Of a stretch of DNA of 64,000 nucleotides, positions 23,548 through 35,849 are shown one piece after another. The notes below the pieces were generated by a model that worked only from the letters and a program-made list of their open reading frames with translations, was not told the DNA's origin and made no database searches. Where the stretch lies: positions 102,369,741 through 102,433,740 of the forward strand of contig CM041465.1 in NCBI GenBank assembly GCA_023213395.1, in the 5' to 3' direction. A program made the translations under genes and the position numbers. Numbering within the stretch: the stretch's first letter is position 1; every line of letters begins with the position of its first letter. The stretch comes from Cycas panzhihuaensis. Its lineage: Eukaryota; Cycadophyta.

Positions 23548-25220
23548 TTATGCCCAACACTGCAAGTCCTCATGGAAGCACTCCCCATGAACGAAACACC
23601 ACTTCTTATCCAAGGAAGGTTTAGTATTCCTAGTTTCAGAAGAGTGGGTACTTTCATTTTTGGGAGGTGTAACTTGGGAGGCCTGATGGATAGGCCTATG
23701 AGAATTTGAAGGTGATGGAGGGGGTTGGAGCTTGAGCTCCTTCATTGTACATTTGAATCAACATATATCAAAAGTTAATGGATCCAAGGTCCTATCCGTC
23801 GAGTCGTTAGAAGGCCTTAGAAGTTGTTGGGATCATTGGTCGCGCGACACAGAGGGTGCCTCATGTCTTTGCGATGACTTAAGAGGCTTCTTAAGACCTG
23901 CTTAGATTTCAATGGCCTATAGTGCTAAGCACTTAGCTATGGCATAGTCATATGTTGTTGCCCAAATTTTGAGGACTTCAATGTGGACTTTGGGGCAGAG
24001 AGCATTCACAAAGAGATCCCTCTTTAATTCCTTAGGAAATGTGGCCTTCATGGAATGTAGAAGGTCGTGAAAGTGTCTCATGAAGTCACAATTTATTTTA
24101 TCTTGACCTTGTTTAAGGGAGAGTAGGGCTTTGATCTTGCTCTTGAAAGGATGAGCTACGTCAAAATAATTAATGAATTCATCTATAAGTTGCTAGAAAG
24201 AATAAATAGAATGGGTGGGGATATGATAGAACCACTTGAGGGCGTCTCCCTGTAAAGAACAGGGAAAGAGTTTCATTAAGATAAGGTCATAGGCCTAATA
24301 GTCGATGCATGCCATGGAGAAGCTCCTGACATACTTGGTTAGGTCTTGCAATGAGGTCCCATCAAATCTAGGTACCTATGGAGGATGAGGTAGTAGCTTG
24401 GTCCTAAGTGCCTTAGTAGACAGTGGGGTTGACCTATAGTCAATGAAGGGGCAAACCTTAGTTGAGCTAATAGGTCAAGAAAAGAAGAAAAAGAGGTGGG
24501 TATGGATACCCAAGTCCTCCTTGAGTAGTTTGGGTATGAGGGAGATAAGGATTTCCTCCTACTTATTAGGAGGGAACTGCTCTCATTTAAGGGAAAATTG
24601 GAAAGGAAGTAAATAGGTAAGAGGGACCCACTCACCCTTGAGGGTATGCCCCTTGTTGAGAAGGGGCATGGGAAAAGGAGCCTTGAGGAGAGGCAAATCC
24701 CCCTTATGAAGGCATCATGTGTGAGGTTGCACACAAAGAGAAAAGAAAATAGGTACAAGATGGGATTTTTCCCATATGGGCCACCTATAGGAGGTGTGAC
24801 TCTATATGGGTGAAGTAAATCCACCTCATAAGCTAGAAGGAGATTTCCCTTTCCATGCCCCTATGGTTGGGATGTGTATCTTGAGGGTAGGTGAAGGGAA
24901 GAATCTCTTGGTTGAGATTAGGGATGCATAGGGACAGATCCCATATGACCTGAAGATGGGAAATAGGAGGGTCCCTTAAGTCATGTAAGAGGGGCATGAA
25001 CCACGATTTGTTGAGGCATGGTTACTTGACTAGGGAGAGGCATGCTCAACCTAATTTGAGAGGTAAGCATGCCTTGAATAGTCCCTTGGTTATGAGGGAC
25101 AAACAAAGAGAATGGAATAATAGGAGGTGGCCTTATTATGGTCATAAGTATGGATTGGGAAGAATTAGGAGATGCAGATGAAGAGGAAGGAGATGCCATA
25201 CTACGAAGAATGCTTTCCAT
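23548..25220 (-). pseudogene. gag of Tat element B
   Basis: The N-terminal part (25220-24981) is Ser/Pro-rich. The conserved gag core (about 24390-23890) contains PRFDGTS, GDALKWFYHIPTHSI, LIDEFINYFDVAHPF and FMRHFHDLLHS, i.e. the retrotransposon gag domain. The C-terminal stretch 23745-23548 ends WCFVHGECFHEDLQCWA, which fits a CX2HX4HX4C zinc knuckle, the form typical of Tat-lineage gags. Stops and a frame change separate the parts. It would form the virus-like particle and bind the RNA. Confidence 0.8.
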
Positions 25221-25810
25221 CCACTTTGGAGGTGGTTGGGTGCTCAGAGTCTGGAAACACTATTGCAACACTTCTACAACATCTGTAGGGGGGTTCCCAC
25301 TTGCTCATATGAGGTGAAAAGCTTCTCATGTGATGTGGAACCTACAGGTTGATCCCCATGGGTACCCTCACTAGGGTGGTGATACTCCATGGAGGATGAC
25401 ATGGCCACATCATGCATGGGAAAATGGTAAATGTCTGAGTGTTCTTGATCACCCAGATAGAAGATAGGGTCATTACCCTCTTGGGTAGGACCCTAGAAAT
25501 AGGTTGAAGTTTGTTGTTAAGTTTTAGAAACATAGGCATGGTATTCCCATTCTAACAGATATCCCTCCATAGCTAATTTGGAATCAAATAAGGGAATGGA
25601 GGAATATGTGGACTCTTCTGAAGTGGGAGGGAGATCTCGTAAAAGACGAGAAAATCATCACATTCAAGTTTCACACAGAACTTTAGAAGAGATAAGGCTA
25701 GAAGCAAAAGAAGAGGTGTTGGGGGCTACCCAACAAATCTAGAAGATATAGACAAAAGGAGAAAGGCAATGCCAACACAAGGGGAAATTATAATGTTCCC
25801 TTACTGGTAG

Positions 25811-25829
25811 CTCCCTAGTATGGTCACAA
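25811..25829 (-). other. Primer-binding site of element B
   Basis: The minus strand reads TTGTGACCATACTAGGGAG directly after the 5' LTR. Element A has TTGGTGACCATACTTGGGA in the same place. The TGG start expected for a tRNA complement is clear in A and decayed in B. I could not match it to a standard plant tRNA 3' end. Confidence 0.6.
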
Positions 25830-25830
25830 G

Positions 25831-27108
25831 TAGAAGTGCACCTCTAGGGGGATCACTATGGATGAGAGCTCTTAAGCTAGTACTACAACTATAATTATGG
25901 CCTAGAAAACTTGAAAGAGGGCATAGGTTATCCTCAAAGGGCATCCACACATTAGAACATAGGTTTGGGGACCTATAAATAGCACCTTAACTCTCCATTT
26001 TACTGAGTACCTCCTTGGGTTTGGTTTGGGTAAAGGGGCATCCTTAGATTACTGAGTAGTCATAGATGGGCTCTCCTACTCTTAAGGTGAAAGAGAGGAG
26101 AAGAAAGACCTCCTCTTGAGGAGGAGGTGAGAGAGTGATGGTTCCTTGTAGAAGGGAACTCTAGAAGCAAGAGGAAGGAAGTGATTATAGTTTGGAAGTG
26201 TGTGGGGGTATATCTAGTTTGTTGTTTGGCTTCAGATACAATAGGAGGTTTGCCTCTAATTAATGATTATTACAATGTTTAGTTGTTGTAATGTTTATGT
26301 TGCAAGCCAACTACTCTCCCTCACTCTTAATTCCTTTTCTCTCAAAGAATCATTTAAGGGACAAGGGGAAAGAGTAAGAATGCAAAGACTATCTATGTAC
26401 AACTAATCCCCCTTTTAATGCAACTAACAAGAGAGGTGCAATGATACCTCCTATTAGTGCAAGAAAGGGACTAAGTATGCTTTCCTTATTCCTATTTTAA
26501 CATGCAACATACAGAGTCAAAGAAGAGGAAGAAACATGCAACATTTTATTTCTAATGCAAGAAGATGAGAGAAAAAGAGATGCTTAGCTAACACTATGCT
26601 TTTCCTTTTGATGTATTTTGTCCAAAGGGAAAGAAATGGAGATAGGAGCAAAGAAAGGAGGAAGTTAGAGGAGAGCACCTAGAAATGCATCAGTTGATGG
26701 AGCGACATGATTCTCCTCTTTATGTCTTCTCACTAATAGCCTATAAACACCTATAAACCCTTACACATACACACACATATATATATATATCTATGCATGT
26801 GTGTTCTACCTTGGTGAGAAGGAAAGTTTATTTCTTACAACAAAAAGAAATAATAATCAGTACATTATTTTCCTTACATATACCAATGTTCTTATGCAAA
26901 CATGAAAAGGGAAAAGAGGGTTGAAAGAAGGAGGAGATGATAACCTTGGGATGGATAGCTCTTATGAATGGAAACACCTTCAAGGTGGCTAAGTACTGCT
27001 TGGGTGAGTTGGATGGAAACAAAGGGTTTAGACAAAACATGAGCAAGGGTTTGTGAATGCTACAAATGCTATAAAAATTGTAAATCTTGTAAAAGTTGTA
27101 AATGCTAC
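25831..27108 (-). repeat. 5' LTR of element B, first part
   Basis: Homologous to 11426 to about 13000 but shorter because of deletions near 26600 and 26730. A short TA run lies at about 26775-26790. It is interrupted at 27108 by element A within the 18-bp unit array. The LTR resumes at 45006. Confidence 0.87.
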
Positions 27109-30100
27109 TATTTCCTGGCTGCAAGGAATGGGTTTTGATGAGTTGACTTAAGTAAGTGCAGGTATGCTTCTATCCTTTGCCTTTGTCACTTCTTAAGAAA
27201 GGTAAGTCAAAGCATCTATTTTCCACTGCATGGCTGACTGATTCATTTGAGTGATCATCTCATATCTGCTGCTTGATCATATAACTTGACATTATTCTAG
27301 CCTATGACGACTTAGGGATACTGATCCCAATGGCACTCCACAACCCTCCTACGCACCTCCATGTTGTCCTAAGCACCGATTAGCCCCTATGATCCGTTCA
27401 TGATGCCATTGTTGCATCCTAACTTTTAGCACCTTGCCTAGGTGTGATTGGAATATTTTTACCCGTTTGCCAACTTCTTGGGAACTCCACCCCTTGGTGC
27501 CCCATCCGGCATAGGTCATTTCTTCCTCATGACTGTCCCTAGCCACCTGGACAAAGGGTCAGGCTCTCTTAGGCTTGGAGTACCTTCCTTTAGGGTTCCT
27601 AAATCCTTCTTCTCTTTATGTGTCACAGCATCACGATGAATATTGCGGTACCGGGAAGTTTACCATGGGTTGACTATTATAAGCCATTTTTAAAAATCTG
27701 CCATGGTAAATTTTACTTTATTCCAAAATTGCCACATGGTTGAGTCATATTCCTAGCCCTAGTTGAACCTTAATCATTCAATTGAGCTAGGGTTAGGTTT
27801 AAAATCTAAAAAAGACCCTCATTTCTCCTTCTTGGACTCTCTTCTTCCAATTTCTCCCATCTCTTCTTGCTCTCTCACACGTCATCTCCTACAGAAACAC
27901 CCTGCAAAACCTAACATACCTATGTTCCAGCCTGAGATCAGTCCTCTGTAGCTTAGATCTATGGTAGTAGGCCTAAGATAAGGCCCCTTCAAGCAAGACA
28001 TGCTCCAAGGCTTGCCTCCAAGCACAAGCATCATACTCCATCAAGGTTATCTCTTCAGATTTCATAGTCTCCTACAAACTTTGTAGGGATGCCTTTCTCT
28101 GCTATTTTCTCAGGTAGATCTATTCTTAATTTGCCTATTATAGGTATTCCCTTATTCTTATTTTGTTTTGTTCCTTTTAAGTTCCTTAAAAGTGATTGAA
28201 ACACCCTGTATACCCCCTTCTTTTCTCAGTTTTTTCTATTATGCATAGGAGGCATCCCCTCCATCTTTCCTTGTCTATCCTCTATACCTTCCTACTCCTC
28301 TATGGGTTCTCTAAGGAGGTAGTGAGGGAGAGGTCCCAAAAGGGCAAGAGAAAGGAGCCAAGGCAGGTTCCACAACCTAGCAAGGCCTTCCCCTCAAGGG
28401 CAACCCCCTTCTCCCCTTTTCCTCTTCCTCCTCTATGCTTCCCTTGGGCTACCAAAGAGCTCTTGGAAGAGAGGCCATCGCTGGTAGCAACATATGTAGC
28501 CCATTCTTGCACTTGTCTAGCCTTGTGAGCCTTACATAGGCAGGGATTGCAACCCTCGATCATACCCCACCTTGCCTTTGGATGTTGGATTAACTTTGGT
28601 TGCAAAAGTTGTGCATTGTAACTTTTGTAATATTAGCAACATTTGCAGTCTGTTGTCCATACACTTAGCCCTCATTATTCTGTCTTTACCTGATGTTTAT
28701 ATGCTTGGGCAGCGTGGAGGTGTGTGTTTTGGAAGGTTATCCATTCTGAGGTTAACCATCTCCATCCATTTTCTTGTCCTGCTTGCATAGAAAAGGTTGG
28801 AAATTATCTCTTAACTAAAGGTTTCACTTGACTGGTATACTTTGCTTGTATCACTTTATGCACTTTGTATACATATATATCTCATTACCCAGCAACCCCT
28901 TAGGAAAGGGAAATACTCTTTGATTGCAGGTTCTTGCTACGTTGCGTGTGGAGGAGGAGGAAGCACGTCAACCTGGGTGTGTCTTTCTCCTTTATTCCCT
29001 TGTCACTTTCTAATCTTTTTGCATATCCATTTCTCTTTTCTCTTCTTGCTTTTTTCCCTTTTAATTTGGGGAAGGTAAGGAAGCCCCAACATCACCGTTC
29101 TATGCTATTCGCATTTGGGGAAAGGAAGAGGGAAGCAAGTGTAACATGAGGGAATATATTCATCTGATCGCACGACCTTCCAGGTGCACCACTACTCTTT
29201 TCTTGTTGCTCTCTTTCTCTTGTTCAAAGTTTATTTACTTGCATACGTAGAATAAAAAGGGAAAAGAGTAAAGAAACAACCTTGCATTCATCATTTGTAT
29301 GGGCTTTCTTTGTTTATTCATCTAGGAAAGTGCATGAAGTTTGAATCACATCCTTCTGCTTCCTTGCTTGATTGCATGTCCCTCCATTTGGCCTTATAAC
29401 CCTTGCATGCACATTTTGTAACTGTTTAACTAGCCTTTCATTTCTTTTTTCTTTCATTAGAAAATGAAAGGAGAGTGAGGTTATTATATTAGAGAGTAAA
29501 TGAGAGCATATTCATTAGTTTATGGTTTTCTCCCTATTTGCAATAAACATAACAACATATCTATCACTTCACCACAATACATAAAGGACTAAACCCTTCA
29601 CACTCAAAATGATAGAAACCCTTTTCGCCATCGCCTCACATCCCCAAGCCCACCTTAGGTGTATTAGCCTAGGGAAGACCTTACCTATAGGTCATTCCCT
29701 TCTCATCTTGTCATACCTACAATAGCTAGGTAGCCTTAGCAGCCTTCCTTTTAGGTTGGTTCTGCTCATGGGGTGGTTACCCAATCTCCCTTCCACAAGC
29801 ATGCACCTCCTGCATTGCTTATTCAAGCACACCTCATTCATCCCCTTCTCCTTCTACGAGGAGCCATTCCCTCATTTGACCTTACCTCCCTCCTTTGGCC
29901 ATTTAAGGGCGAAAGGACCTACTTCTTGAGGTTACTTAGGAAACCAAGGATATCCATCACTCCTTCTACCCTTAGAACTAACGCTGACTTATCTAGAAGG
30001 GAGTTGTGCGCCATTCGTGGGTCTTGAACCTACATTCTGATTGGCAAACACCTTGTGTAGGTGATCTCTCTCACTTGTCGAATTGGCCTTAGATTCTGAA

Positions 30101-30162
30101 ACTCTTCATTGATTAATGCAATCCTAACAAGGTGTGGTTACCATCTCATAGACGCGATTCCA
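27109..30162 (+). repeat. 5' LTR of element A
   Basis: Direct repeat of 41935-45000. Shared landmarks are TTTTGATGAGTTGACT near the start, CTTTGTGCTTCCC-like and TTTAGGTTGGTTCTGCTCAT segments further on, and GGTTACCATC near the end. Open frames in it (28196-28528, 28842-29149, 29773-30027 plus) keep no special conservation against the other LTR, and I do not regard them as genes. Confidence 0.88.
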
Positions 30163-30163
30163 T

Positions 30164-30182
30164 TGGTGACCATACTTGGGAC
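30164..30182 (+). other. Primer-binding site of element A
   Basis: TTGGTGACCATACTTGGGA follows the LTR end CCA within one or two bases. Its position, its TGG core and its match to element B at 25811-25829 support the call. The cognate tRNA is not obvious: it is not the initiator Met, Lys, Asp, Glu or Arg form that I know. Confidence 0.6.
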
Positions 30183-30459
30183 TTGCTAGTAAGGGATCAA
30201 TGCTTCCTCCCTTCTTATTGGTGCTACTTACTCTTGGTAGCTATCCCTTTTGGTTCTGTTGGGTAGCCCCCAACGCGCATACCACTTTATTTCTCCTACT
30301 TTCTTCCAACCCATAGGCAAAACTTGTATGCGACAATTCTTGCACTGCTTACGAGGTCTACCTCCATTATTGGAAGACTCCTCATATCACTCCCTTCCTA
30401 CGTTGGATCCTCATTCGACTATGGAGGGATTCCCCTCAGATTAGGCATATCATACCTAT
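30183..30459 (+). other. Leader of element A
   Basis: This is the untranslated region between primer-binding site and gag. An open frame at 30250-30444 has no recognisable motif. No other signal is seen. Confidence 0.45.
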
Positions 30460-32420
30460 GTGTCTAAATCACATGAGCCTTTTACGTTTTTTAAAGGGTC
30501 AGCCCAAGAGGGTGAGGACCCTATCTTTTATCTAGGTGACCAACAACACCCACAACTCCACCATCTCTCTACCCATGAAGTAGAGGTTTCATCCCCTCTA
30601 GAGTTTCACCACCACAGTGATGTCTCTCATGAGGATCATCCTACGGGGTCCACTTCATATGAGGTATCTTTTACCTCTTATGATCAAGTGGATACCCCTC
30701 CTGTCGATGTAGTAGAAGCCCTTAACCAATGTTTCTAAGCTGCCCATCTCCAACCATACCCTAAGTGGTTCAAGAACATCTTGTGAAGTATTGTACTTCC
30801 TTCTTCTACATCCCCCTTGCCTCGCTCATCTTATTTAGTTTCCCTACCTACGATGTGCCTACCTCTCACTTTATCTTCTTCTCCCCACAGCCTATGTTCC
30901 TTGGGAACCATCTAAGGCATGTCCTCTTCCCAACTCAGGTTGAGCATGCCCCTGTCTAGTCAAGCGACTATTCCTCTTCTGCCAATAGTCTATCCACCAC
31001 CTACTAGACCTAGCGGACCTGCGTGAGCCTCTACTTCTAGCCACGTGGGTCCTGCCTCCACACACTCCCAACTCCAACCTAAGGACTCTTTCCTTTACAT
31101 GCCTCCAAGTTACACCTCTCAATCATAGGGGCACGGTAAGGGAAACTCCCTTCCGGCTTATGGGATGGATCCTTTACACCCATATGGGGTCGCACCACCC
31201 ACGGGTGGCCCATATGGGCAAAACCTGGTCCCTCACCCTCTTTTCTGTCATCCTATATTACACTATATGTTGCACCTTTGCGAGGAGGGTAAGCCCCCTC
31301 CCAATACACTTTCCCTCAAGCTCCTTTCAAATAAGGAGTATTTCCTCAAGGAGGAATGGGTCCATCACATCCATCCACTCTTATACATGCCCTTTCAAAT
31401 ATGGGATTTGTATCTTCTCACCAAACGATGGGAGGACAATGTCCCCTTTCAAACCAAACCATCCAAGGAGGATCCGGGCAACCTTGTCCACCTCCCTTCC
31501 CAACTTCCATTGACCCTATGGTCTAGTCAAGGGCACGCCCCTTTATGGATTATAGATCGACACCCATATCCATCAAGGCACTAAGATCCAACTTACCGCC
31601 TCACCCTCCTAGGGTTCCCAAATTTGATGGGACCTTGTCATAGAACCCAACAGAGCATGTCTGTAGCTTTTCTATAGCATTTATCGATTACTGGGCCTAT
31701 GACCATATCCTTATGAAACTCTTCTCATGCTTCCTTCAAGGCGATGCCCTTAAGTGGTTCTATCACCTTCCAACACATTCCATCTTTTCATTCCAACAGC
31801 TCGTGGATGAATTCATCAATTATTTTGATGTATCCCATCCATTTGAGAGTGGAATGAAAGCTCTCTTGTCTCTCAAATAAGGTCACGATGAGATGAATCG
31901 TGATTTTATGAGACACTTTCATGGCCTTCTTCACTCCACCAAGGTAACTCTGCTTAAGGAGTTGAAGAGGGATCTCTTTATCAATGCCCTTCATCGAAGT
32001 CCTTAAAGTGGGTGCAACGGCGTGTGATTCTGCCATAGCCAAGAGCTTGGCACTTGAGGCCATTGAGATCCAAGCTGGACTTGAGAAGCCTCTCAAGCCC
32101 TCATAACATCGTAAGACACCTCCACCACCTCGAGAGACCAAAATCTAATAGCCCACTAGGTCTTCTTCTCATCCAACCGAGAAGACCTTGGATCCTCTCA
32201 CTTCTACCATATGTTCATTCAAATGTACCATGAAGGAGCTCAAACTCTAGGCTCCTTCATCCCCTACCTCACATAAACTAGTCCATTAGGCTTCTCAAGC
32301 CACTCCTTCCAAGGGTGGTAACACCCAATCTTCTCAAATGAGGAAGCCTGATACTTCCCTAGAGAAGAAGTGGCATTCCATCCATAGGGAATGTTTCCAC
32401 GAAGATTTATAATGCTAGGC
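30460..32420 (+). pseudogene. gag of Tat element A
   Basis: It is read as the gag of A by order and by match to B. The first open stretch (30460-30738) is His/Ser-rich. MDPLHPYGVAPPTGGPYG (31165) matches MDLLHPYRVTPPIGGPYG of B. The gag core runs about 31600-32000: PKFDGT, GDALKWFYHLPTHSI, VDEFINYFDVSHPF and FMRHFHGLLHS. The zinc knuckle near 32370-32415 reads HSIHRECFHEDL-stop-C: the first Cys of the CX2HX4HX4C box is His and a Gln codon is TAG. Most stops sit where the family has Gln. Confidence 0.8.
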
Positions 32421-32700
32421 CCAACACCCTAGAGCTACCCCATATCGTGATTCTTCCCCCAAATAAGCATCCTGACCTAACTTAGACTAGCCCATCCATA
32501 GAGATCCCTTCCCCAAACATGGGGAATGTAATTGTAACAACCAACAAAAGAATAGCTGAAACAGAGGAAGATTCCCAAACCCTTGCCCTTTGTAAACCAA
32601 AGGAAAGGGTACAAGGAATTCATCCTCTTCCTCTAGTTCTCCTGACCATCGCACTGCTTCACCTTCTCAATCCTCAAACAAGGGAAAGAAGGTCATCCAG

Positions 32701-33770
32701 ATGCTTGAGACCACACCATTATATACCTTAACCCGATCTCAAGTAGCTAAAGAGGTGAACAATACCTCTTCATCCACACCTCACCTTGACCCCCTTCTGG
32801 AAGTCCCTACAATCCCCAAGACCATTCCTATGCGCCCTAGTCACTACGATTTTCAGAGAGCTCTTCCCCAACCTACCATAAAGAGGAAGCCCTTCTCTAT
32901 TATTGATGAGCTCCACACTGTGGCTGCAGCAATATCCATAATGGATGTCTTGAGGAGCTATCCTGAACAACATGAACTTCTCCTAGAAGCCCTGGGATTA
33001 GTTGTCGTGTCTGTTCATGCCTTGGGTGTTGCCCTAAGTCATGAACCTATCATCTCTTTTGAACTTAAGGATCTTCCCCCAACCAATGAAAGAGAATGCT
33101 AATGGCATTTCCATTTCACCATAACTATTGACACTCCTGACTGCACTCTATAGAGAACTGTTATTGACAATGGTTCTTTCGTCAATGCCATGCCCTTGCG
33201 CATTAACAAGAGCTTAGCATATCAACCCTAGAGATGGTTCCATGGTGGTGTCAAGGCTACCATGGTAGTGAAAAGACACCCTTGGGATCAGTGTCCATCC
33301 CCCTTACTCTTGAGGACAAGACTATCCTCACTGACATTGTAGTTCTTAACATCAATGTCAACTACAACCTTTTGTTAGGACACCCATGGCTCGACTAAAT
33401 GGGAGTTGTGTTCTCGTCCCGATGGGGACAACTTAAATTTGTCCATGAGGGGTGAATGAGGGTTGTTTCCTGGGAGCCTCCTCCCACTAAACAACCTCAT
33501 CAAATAGTTCATGGTCAAGTAAAGGCTGACAAGGCCCTTTCTGCCCATGCTTTTGCTTGTTCCATCGACATCCCTTATCCATCCCCTTTGGAAGAAGGTC
33601 CTTCATCTTCTTCTTCCAACCTCATACACTTCTTCTCTATTAGTATGGGGAGCTATAGGTATCTTTTCATTCTTAGCGATAATAAGTCTGATGGCGAGGA
33701 TGAGGACTTTCCTCATCCCATCTCTCTCTTAGGCACGAATAGGGGACACTTCCCTCATTTTAGGTCCTAA
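32701..33770 (+). pseudogene. Aspartic protease and linker of Tat element A
   Basis: The stretch 32701-33102 leads into the protease with SFELKDLPPTNEREC. After a stop come TITIDTPDCTL, VIDNGSFVNAMPL (active-site DNG, about 33160) and NLLLGHPWLD (about 33370-33400). A frame change follows. Then the linker frame 33456-33770 (MRVVSWEPPP, then the acidic SDNKSDGEDEDFPHPISLL) matches B's linker. The protease would mature gag-pol. Two broken frames and several stops make it inactive. Confidence 0.83.
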
Positions 33771-34507
33771 CTTGAAACCCCCATTATCGAAGAAACTAGC
33801 TCTTCCCTTGGATCATATGTTATCACTTATGTTGATTAGACGATCTCTCGTATTGTCCCATCCCTCTCTTTGTTGCCCCTCGTAGGTAATGAAGTCTAGG
33901 AGCCTCCTATTATTCCTTATAAGAGAACTCTTTCCTACTCTTTTGAAGAGTCTTTTGGATATGTTGAGTGGTGGGTCGACTGCTATGATCCCATTGCTCC
34001 TTCTGCTCCCCTCTCCTTGCCTTCTTAAGATATGGTCATCCATGGGGTGGACTACTTCAAGGATGACGAGGCTTTGCTTGAGTATCTTGCAGGCTTCGTG
34101 CCTAATCTCCCTTCTAGTCAACAGAAGGTCTTAGCTATTGGGTCATATCTCGCTGACCTAAATCTATCTCTTGTTCTGCCCCCTCCTATTGACTGAACCC
34201 CCCTTCACTTCAAGGAAGGGAATACTATGTATATGGGGGCAACCAAGGACATAGTCCTTACCCTAGGTAAGGTCATAAAGGTAGGAGTTGAATGCTCTCG
34301 TGACAAAATGAAGGAGTATACCCTTCTGTTCTAGGAATTTTGAGACGTCTTCATGTGGGATTATGCTGATATGAAGGGAATAGACTCTTCGATCATTACC
34401 CACAATCTTACCACCATCCTTGGCGCTCACCCCATGCATAAAAAATAACACCCTCTTCATCCTAAGCTTTCAATTACTATCAAGATGGAAGTTTAAAACT
34501 CCTAAAT
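33771..34507 (+). pseudogene. Protease-RT linker of element A, second part
   Basis: The frame contains FGYVEWWVDCYDPIAPSA, GVDYFKDDEALLEYLAG and an approach segment to RT with MKGIDSSIITHNL. All have counterparts in element B. These segments sit where Tat-type elements carry an extended region before RT. Minus-strand open frames at 33813-34121 and 34263-34460 are its shadows. Confidence 0.65.
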
Positions 34508-35160
34508 ATGGGGTTAATCACTTCTATCGACTACCCTAAGTGGGTGTCCAACATTGTCCCTATTACCAAAAAGAAGATGACAATTAGGATATGTATCGAT
34601 TCTTGTGACATCAACAATGCATGTCCTAAGGACAACTTCCCACTTCCCTTTATCAATCAAATCATTGATAGAACTATTGGTTTTGAAGTCATGTCCTTAA
34701 TGGATGACTTCTTAGGATATAACCACATCCAAATTTCTCTCGAACACTGCCACAAGATGACCTTCACTACTACGTGGGGTACCTTCACCTATAAGGCAAT
34801 GCCCTTTGGGCTAAAGAGTGCAGGTGCCACCTATCAAAGGGCAATATAATTCATTTTCCATGACCTTATTAACAAAACCTTGGAGGTTTTCATGGACGAC
34901 ATGATAGGTCTCTCATGCATTAGGGCCCACCATCCTTTCGATTTGTGAACCATCTTCACATGATGTCGTAAATACCATATAAGCCTTAACCCTCTTAAAT
35001 GTATACTTACTATAACAGCTAGCAAACTCCTTGGTTTCTGTATCTCAAAACAAAGAATCCAAATTGACCTCGACAAAGTCAAGGCCATTCTTGACATGCC
35101 GCATCTTAAAACCTAATGACAGATCATGTCATTCTTAGGTTGGCTTGGATTTCTTAGCAA
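34508..35160 (+). pseudogene. Reverse transcriptase of Tat element A
   Basis: The clean stretch 34508-34846 gives GLITSIDYPKWVSNIVPI, NNACPKDNFPLPFINQIID, TTWGTFTYKAMPFGLKSAGA and TYQRAI, typical gypsy RT fingers and palm. After a TAA (34847) comes LEVFMDDMIG (about 34885-34910), the catalytic box as FMDD. Then come NPLKC, ILDMPHLKT and a TAA-TGA pair (35114-35119) where the family would read Gln-Arg, then QIMSFLGWLGFL. A frameshift of about one base lies near 35160-35185. It would copy the element RNA into cDNA. This is the only RT core of the A/B family in the window. Confidence 0.87.
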
Positions 35161-35186
35161 ATTTTATCATAAATGCCAAACCTCTT

Positions 35187-35700
35187 ACCAACCTGTTAAA
35201 GAAAGAGGCCCCGTTTGTTTGGTCTTCAAAGGCCCAGTAAGCCTTCAAAGAACTCAAGGAAGCCCTTGCTTCTACCTCGACACTGGTGCCCTCTCTCTTT
35301 GACAAACCATTCATTCTCTACACTTTGGCTACCGATGAGTCCTTAGTCGCTATGTTAGCCTAGAAGGATGATTCAGGAACCGAAAGGGCCATTTACTTTA
35401 TTAGTCGCACCCTCATGGTTGTTGAACTTAACTACTCTCATACCGAGAAGGAGTTTCTCTCCTTAGTGCATGCCACTAAGAAGTTTAGGCACTACTTGCT
35501 TGAGAACACTACTCGAGTGATTGTCCAATTTGATCCCCTAAGATATTTGCTTACCTGACCTGACCTAACAGGTAGGACAAACAAGTGGGCCATCTTCCTT
35601 CAGGAATTTGACCTCCAAATCATTAATAGGAAGTCAAAGAAAGGGATGGTGGTAGCTGTGCAACTCGTCGACACCCCTATCTCAATTCCTTTCGATGTTC
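35187..35700 (+). pseudogene. RNase H (first, gypsy type) of Tat element A
   Basis: After the frameshift the frame reads NLLKKEAPFVWSSKAQ, then FILYTLATDESLVAML, AIYFISRTLMVVELNYSHTE and ATKKFRHYLLENTT, matching element B nearly residue for residue. Stops are at 35238 (TAA), 35361 (TAG) and 35556 (TGA), all at positions expected to be Gln or Arg. The domain ends with KWAIFLQEFDLQIINRKSKK, the C-terminal part of gypsy RNase H. Confidence 0.85.
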
Positions 35701-35849
35701 TCATTGACGATTCTTTGCCTAGCAAGCCCATTTTGGCCATTCAGGGTTCTCCTCCTCATCCACTTACCAATAGTGAGTGGTATAGGGACATCGTGCGATA
35801 TCTCACCAAGCAGTAGTATCACCTCGAAGCTAGCAATAAAGTTATGTTA

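Noticed and set aside
28196-28605. Open frames of about 100 codons on both strands in A's 5' LTR
   Set aside because: They lie wholly within LTR sequence, the two strands overlap, the frames do not persist in the other LTR copy (43033-43397), and no motif is visible.
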